Shown here: positions 14,149 to 17,628 of the stretch, one piece after another
How positions within the stretch are numbered: the stretch's first letter is position 1
How the letters are laid out: each line of letters starts with the position of its first letter
Assembly (NCBI GenBank): GCA_900551965.1
Contig: URYF01000028.1
Coordinates: 1 to 17,628 of the forward strand
Length of the DNA stretch: 17,628 nucleotides
From: an uncultured bacterium
GTDB taxonomy: Bacteria > Cyanobacteriota > Vampirovibrionia > Gastranaerophilales > Gastranaerophilaceae
Direction: 5' to 3'
Program-made: the position numbers and the translations under genes
Notes under the pieces: generated by a model
Database searches by the model: none
The model's input: the letters and a program-made list of their open reading frames with translations, nothing else
What the model was told of the DNA's origin: nothing

Positions 14149-14236
14149 AATCAATTGTAATCGTTCGACTTAAACGGGCACAACTCACTTACGTTCAAAC
14201 AAGTGCCCGTTTGTCATTGTCTCACGAACATTGATT
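14149..14236. mobile_element. Putative 88-bp MITE-like element with flanking direct repeats
   Basis: Ends AATCAAT (14149-14155) and ATTGATT (14230-14236) are 7-bp terminal inverted repeats. They are flanked directly by GTTCACT at 14142-14148 and 14237-14243, as a target duplication would be. Inside, AAACGGGCAC (14172-14181) and GTGCCCGTTT (14203-14212) form a perfect stem. The motifs are short, so chance assembly in a repeat-rich area is possible. No transposase is present. Confidence 0.4.
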
Positions 14237-14338
14237 GTTCACTATTGTAAGGGTGCAATTTGTTATTTTAAATTATTTTTAAGTTACTTATAAAAAGTAT
14301 TATGCATTATTACTTAATTATTAATTTTTCCTTAACTT

Positions 14339-14377
14339 TTCACTATATTTGCAAAATCCGTTATATAAATATATTGT
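14339..14377 (+). promoter_or_regulatory. Candidate groESL promoter region
   Basis: Two 17-base-spaced pairs overlap: TTCACT (14339-14344) with TATATA (14362-14367), and TTGCAA (14349-14354) with TATTGT (14372-14377), all 4/6 matches. No CIRCE element (TTAGCACTC-N9-GAGTGCTAA) is seen between here and groES. Confidence 0.35.
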
Positions 14378-14447
14378 AAAGAGAAAATCAAGAATTGAAT
14401 TTTTAAATAGGTTCAGAATAAATAGTGAGAAAAAAGGAGAGTAAATC

Positions 14448-14732
14448 ATGATTAAACCGTTAGGCGAAAGAATTGTTATTAAGGTTATAGAAGAAACCGA
14501 ACAAACTACAGGCGGAATTTTTATTCCAGACAGTGCTAAAGAAAAACCTCAAAGAGGAGAAGTCGTAGCTGTAGGTCTTGGAAAAATGAATGACAAAGGC
14601 GAAAGAGAACCAATGGATGTTAAAGTAGGCGATACTATCCTTTATGCTAAATATTCAGGAACAGACGTTAAATTCGACGGCGCTGAATATAAAATTCTTT
14701 CAATCAAAGATGCATTAGCTATTATTGAATAG
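14448..14732 (+). CDS. groES: Co-chaperonin GroES
   Basis: A 94-aa protein of normal Hsp10 length. It starts with the conserved IKPLGERIVIK strand, has the GroEL-binding mobile loop (EETEQTTGGIFIPDSAKEKPQ, about residues 15-35) followed by RGEVVAVG, and ends with the DALAIIE strand. Seven copies form the lid on the GroEL ring and close the folding chamber. ATG follows a strong AAGGAGAG (14434-14441). groEL starts 29 bases downstream, the standard groESL operon. The codon pattern is cleaner and less T-rich than in neighbours, as expected for a highly expressed gene. Confidence 0.98.
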   Translation: MIKPLGERIVIKVIEETEQTTGGIFIPDSAKEKPQRGEVVAVGLGKMNDKGEREPMDVKVGDTILYAKYSGTDVKFDGAEYKILSIKDALAIIE

Positions 14733-14761
14733 GGAAATAATTTATAAAAAGGAGAAATAAA

Positions 14762-16414
14762 ATGGCAAAACGTATTATTTTTGACGAAGAGGCTAGAAAG
14801 TCCCTTCTAAAAGGAATTGATGCAGTTGCAGACGCTGTAAAAATTACACTTGGACCAAAAGGCAGAAACGTAATTTTAACAAAAAAATTCGGTGCACCAC
14901 AAATCGTTAACGATGGTGTGACAATTGCAAAAGAAATTGAATTAAAAGACGCTTTGGAAAATTCCGGCGCTCAATTATTAAAAGAAGTTTCAGCAAAAAC
15001 AAATGATGTTGCAGGTGACGGTACAACAACCGCATCAGTACTTGCTCAAGCAATCGTTCGTGAAGGCTTGAAGAACTTAACAGCAGGTGCTAACCCAATG
15101 TCTATGAAACGCGGTATTGATAAGGCTGTTGATGCATCAGTTGCAAAAATCAAATCAATGTCAAGACCTGTTAACACTAAAGAAGAAATCGCACAAGTTG
15201 CTGCAATTTCAGCAGGTAACAACAAAGAAATCGGCGAACTTATTGCAGAAGCAATGGAAAAAGTTGGTCACGACGGCGTTATCACCGTTGAAGAATCAAA
15301 ATCTTTCGGTACAAACTTGAAAGTCGTTGAAGGTATGCAATTTGATAAAGGTTACATTTCACCATACTTTGTTACAGATCCTGAAAGAATGGAAGCAGTT
15401 CTTGAAGATGCTTATGTATTCTGCTGCAACAAAAAAATCAACTTAATCTCTGACCTTGTTCCGCTACTTGAACAAGTTGCGCGTGATGGCAAATCATTGT
15501 TATTAATCGCTGAAGATATTGAAGGCGAAGCTTTAGCAACATTAGTTGTTAACACAATGAGAAAAGTTCTAAGAGCAGTTGCCGTTAAAGCTCCTGGATT
15601 TGGCGACAGAAGAAAAGCTATGCTTGAAGATATAGCAATCCTGACAGGCGGCGAAATGTTCACAGAAGAACTTGGTATCAAATTAGAAAACGTTACAACT
15701 CAAATGCTCGGTAAAGCAAAACGTGTTACTGTAACTAAAGATGAAACTACAATCGTTGTAGGCGACGAAACAAAAGCTGCAGTTGCAGAAAGAGTCAGAC
15801 TTATCAAAAAACAAATCGAAGCATCTGATTCTGAATATGATAAAGAAAAATTGAACGAACGAGTTGCAAAACTTTCAGGCGGAGTTGCCTTGATTGAAGT
15901 CGGTGCAGCTTCAGAAGTTGAATTAAAAGAAAGAAAATTAAGAATTGAAGACGCTCTAAACGCAACAAGAGCAGCAAATGAAGAAGGTATCGTTCCAGGC
16001 GGCGGTGTTGCATTATTAAGAGTTCAACAAGAATTAAATTCTAAACTTGAATCTGTCGACTTTGAATCAGATGATGAAAAAGTTGGCTACAAAATCTTAA
16101 CAGCAGCACTTGACGTACCTTTAAGAGCTATTGCCCGCAACGCAGGTGCTAAAGCTGATGTTGTTGTTGATTGCGTATTAGAAAAAGACGGTGCATACGG
16201 CTATGATGCCCTAAACAGCAAATATGTTGATATGTTCCAAGCAGGTATCGTTGACCCTGCAAAAGTTACACGTTCAGCTCTAATCAACGCAGCATCTGTA
16301 GGCTCAATGTTATTAACTACAGAAGCAGCTGTTGTCGATATTCCGGAAGAAAAATCTTCAACCCCTGATATGTCAGCAATGGCAGGTATGGGCGGAATGG
16401 GCGGTATGATGTAA
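14762..16414 (+). CDS. groEL: Chaperonin GroEL
   Basis: A 550-aa protein of full Hsp60 length. ATP-site motifs: LGPKGRNV (30-37), GDGTTT (85-90) with D86, D397 in RIEDAL (the ATP-hydrolysis Asp), and PGGG (412-415). The apical segment (about 190-375) is intact, and the C-terminus is the flexible Gly-Gly-Met tail. It forms tetradecameric double rings that refold proteins with ATP and GroES in the cytoplasm. AAAGGAG precedes the ATG. One unusual detail is Asn406 where AAVEEG is the common form. A strong hairpin follows the stop. Confidence 0.98.
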   Translation: MAKRIIFDEEARKSLLKGIDAVADAVKITLGPKGRNVILTKKFGAPQIVNDGVTIAKEIELKDALENSGAQLLKEVSAKTNDVAGDGTTTASVLAQAIVREGLKNLTAGANPMSMKRGIDKAVDASVAKIKSMSRPVNTKEEIAQVAAISAGNNKEIGELIAEAMEKVGHDGVITVEESKSFGTNLKVVEGMQFDKGYISPYFVTDPERMEAVLEDAYVFCCNKKINLISDLVPLLEQVARDGKSLLLIAEDIEGEALATLVVNTMRKVLRAVAVKAPGFGDRRKAMLEDIAILTGGEMFTEELGIKLENVTTQMLGKAKRVTVTKDETTIVVGDETKAAVAERVRLIKKQIEASDSEYDKEKLNERVAKLSGGVALIEVGAASEVELKERKLRIEDALNATRAANEEGIVPGGGVALLRVQQELNSKLESVDFESDDEKVGYKILTAALDVPLRAIARNAGAKADVVVDCVLEKDGAYGYDALNSKYVDMFQAGIVDPAKVTRSALINAASVGSMLLTTEAAVVDIPEEKSSTPDMSAMAGMGGMGGMM

Positions 16415-16448
16415 GGTTCATTCTTGTTCTTACAAAACATTAAATTCA

Positions 16449-16482
16449 AACGGCGGCGGAAATATTAATTTCCGCCGCCGTT
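16449..16482. terminator. Strong bidirectional terminator between groEL and convergent gene
   Basis: AACGGCGGCGGAAAT (16449-16463) and ATTTCCGCCGCCGTT (16468-16482) form a perfect 15-bp stem with loop ATTA. The pairing continues through TAAATT/AATTTA with a two-base bulge. The flanks are AT-rich on both sides. It lies 34 bases after the groEL stop and 26 bases from the stop of the facing gene, so it can end both transcripts. Confidence 0.85.
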
Positions 16483-16508
16483 AATTTATAATCTTTATTT
16501 ACCAGAAA

Positions 16509-17276
16509 TTAAACTTCTGTATTTACCTTGGCTTTAGTATCCTGAGAAACTTCAGCAGCTTCTTTATTCCCGGTTAACATACAACCTGCTAATGTACCTA
16601 ACCCTAGTACAGCAGCCCCGATTGCGCCATAAATACCTGCTGTTTTTAGCTTGACACTATCGGCAGCCTTTTTAATTCCAGCACCAATACCTTCTTCACA
16701 GTCTACAAAAACTTTCTTACTGCTGTCCCAGAACTGTTCAAATAAGTTTGTCATTCCTTTTTTAGCAGCAGCTTCCGCTTCTAGTTTGCTCATTGCTTTT
16801 ATTTCATCTAAAGTTTTTCCGGCATACTCCGCATCAAATTTATCAGCAAATAATTTCATAACATCATCTAGAGATTCTACAGAGTCTATAGCCTTTCTAT
16901 CAATAAATTTTATGCCGGCATTTTCAGCCATTTCACAACTCATATTTAATGCACCTTTGATCTCTTCCAAATTTTCGAATTGCCCATATACATCTTTAAT
17001 TTGGTTTAATTGAAACGTTTTCAATTCATCAACTGATTTAACATCTTTTAATTGCTCAGCCTGAGCGTTTACTTGAGCTACAAAGTCTTTAATAAGTGGT
17101 TCTTCTTGAAGATTATCTACAATTTTTCTGATAAAAGTATCAGTCGGTGCACCATCTTTCAAAAATGGCTTTGATAAATAACCATAAGCACCACCGCCAA
17201 CACCACCAGCTAAAGCTGCGCCACCAGCTGCATAAGCTATCGTATTGTTTGAATTGTTAACCCCATCTACAGACAT
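16509..17276 (-). CDS. Unrecognised membrane-associated protein with two glycine-rich hydrophobic segments
   Basis: A 255-aa protein whose ATG follows AAAGGA at good spacing. It has a polar Asn-rich start; a Gly/Ala hydrophobic segment at about 13-34 with repeated G-x-x-x-G spacing; a long charged helical middle (about 40-205), probably coiled coil, with three Cys; and a second Gly/Ala hydrophobic segment at about 213-235 (GAIGAAVLGLGTLAG) followed by a Lys/Glu-rich tail. There is no typical signal peptide, since the first segment lacks a basic N-terminus. Both segments look like glycine-zipper membrane helices, so a hairpin-like membrane protein or a secreted self-associating protein is possible. 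I do not recognise a family. It faces groEL across a shared terminator. Its upstream region contains a pentanucleotide repeat. Confidence 0.8.
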   Translation of the reverse strand: MSVDGVNNSNNTIAYAAGGAALAGGVGGGAYGYLSKPFLKDGAPTDTFIRKIVDNLQEEPLIKDFVAQVNAQAEQLKDVKSVDELKTFQLNQIKDVYGQFENLEEIKGALNMSCEMAENAGIKFIDRKAIDSVESLDDVMKLFADKFDAEYAGKTLDEIKAMSKLEAEAAAKKGMTNLFEQFWDSSKKVFVDCEEGIGAGIKKAADSVKLKTAGIYGAIGAAVLGLGTLAGCMLTGNKEAAEVSQDTKAKVNTEV

Positions 17277-17348
17277 AAGTCTATTCCTTTCTTGTTTTTA
17301 CCTACAAAGATATAAAAACGTCAACAAATCAAAAGTTGCCATGCCCGC

Positions 17349-17370
17349 ATCATATCATATCATATCATAT
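17349..17370. repeat. Pentanucleotide tandem repeat upstream of the 16509-17276 gene
   Basis: ATCAT is repeated 4.4 times without error. Flanking ATGCCC (17341-17346) and GGGCAT (17372-17377) are reverse complements, so the repeat forms the loop of a potential hairpin. It lies 73-94 bases upstream of the start codon at 17276. Confidence 0.9.
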
Positions 17371-17375
17371 AGGGC

Positions 17376-17381
17376 ATTATA
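17376..17381 (-). promoter_or_regulatory. Candidate -10 box upstream of the 16509-17276 gene
   Basis: A perfect TATAAT on the minus strand, overlapping the hairpin arm. The best -35 at 17 bases is TTCCAA (3/6). Transcription would start inside the pentanucleotide repeat, about 90 bases before the ATG. A closer -35-like TTGACG on the minus strand (about 17313-17308) lacks a good -10. Confidence 0.35.
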
Positions 17382-17452
17382 ACCGGGTTTGAGGCTATTT
17401 GGAATTTGAATTAATATTTCGTTACAATTGCAAAATTAGACACATTTTATTC

Positions 17453-17578
17453 TCGGCATTCGAAAGCTTTAGCCGAAGAATCTCATTACTTTTCTATTAT
17501 GAGCTTCTTCGCTTTCGCTCATAATGACGTTTCGATTTGGTTTGCAGAGAATTACTACGGCACTTCGTGCCTCGTAAT
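17453..17578. repeat. Three successive intergenic hairpins of the dispersed repeat family
   Basis: First: TCGGC/GCCGA at 17453-17457 and 17472-17476. Second: ATTATGAGC (17496-17504) with GCTCATAAT (17517-17525), perfect. Third: ATTAC..GGCAC TTC GTGCC..GTAAT, 17551-17578, with a small internal loop. The phrases CGAAGAATCTCATTA, CATAATGAC and CGTAATGAC echo repeats at 5677-5705 and 13920-13929. The final 50 bases of the window hold nothing I can name. Confidence 0.65.
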
Positions 17579-17628
17579 GACATGTTTGCTTTTCTCCTTC
17601 GCCCACAAAGAACGATGGATAGGGGGAG

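Larger units (their letters stand above)
13784..14447. other. Gene-free, hairpin-rich region before groES
   Basis: About 660 bases hold no credible ORF on either strand. The first 460 or so carry at least five separate inverted repeats and a direct-repeat-flanked element, listed separately. A small further repeat, GAACA/TGTTC, lies at 14226-14240. The last 200 bases are very AT-rich and hold the candidate groES promoters. No tRNA, rRNA or known ncRNA was recognised. Confidence 0.8.

Noticed and set aside
16651..17013. Plus-strand 120-codon ORF rich in Ser/Ala/Phe
   Set aside because: It is antisense to the charged helical part of the 16509-17276 gene, and its composition is that expected of the complement.
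17349..17370. Short repeats as a CRISPR remnant
   Set aside because: The unit is five bases with no spacers; it is a simple tandem repeat. No cas genes are present.

Overview
The window is AT-rich DNA from a bacterium with an outer membrane. It encodes lipoprotein signal peptidase, a type IV pilus retraction-type ATPase, an exported M16 zinc protease and a LapA-like membrane protein. The low GC, the gut-anaerobe-type acyl-CoA dehydratase activase and the style of the unassigned exported proteins make me think of an uncultured gut Gastranaerophilales (Vampirovibrionia, 'Melainabacteria', sister to Cyanobacteria). That placement is inference from general impression. No rRNA gene or other marker settles it.

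Layout. (1) 1-2727, minus strand: a tight four-gene run transcribed leftward. It holds a secreted NTF2-like protein, lspA, an rluD-type pseudouridine synthase and a LapA-like coiled-coil membrane protein cut by the window edge. Each internal junction is a TAA stop, one base, then ATG. (2) 2868-5558, plus strand: a 59-codon small ORF, then a probable three-gene operon of a BcrA/HgdC-type activase ATPase, an unrecognised cytoplasmic protein and an unrecognised exported protein. (3) 5741-10301, minus strand: pilT, recO and a two-domain M16 peptidase. (4) 10388-12784, plus strand: full-length comEC, divergent from pilT, with promoters whose -35 boxes overlap. (5) 13038-13727: an exported SLT-type lytic transglycosylase starting at TTG, closed by a clear intrinsic terminator. 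(6) 13784-14447: about 660 bases without a gene, crowded with inverted repeats, ahead of groES-groEL (14448-16414). (7) A strong bidirectional hairpin terminator separates groEL from a convergent unknown membrane/coiled-coil protein (16509-17276). Its upstream region carries a pentanucleotide tandem repeat and a further set of intergenic hairpins.

How the genes relate. Most are housekeeping: envelope biogenesis (lspA, LapA-like, lytic transglycosylase), ribosome modification (rluD), recombination (recO), proteostasis (groESL, M16). pilT, comEC and recO form a plausible DNA uptake and recombination neighbourhood. The least explained parts are the orphan activase operon (3193-5558), the hairpin-rich gap before groES with a MITE-like element at 14149-14236, the dispersed GTCATTCTGA-type intergenic repeats, and the repeat-bearing leader of the last gene. 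No defence system, CRISPR array, IS transposase, prophage or tRNA gene was seen.
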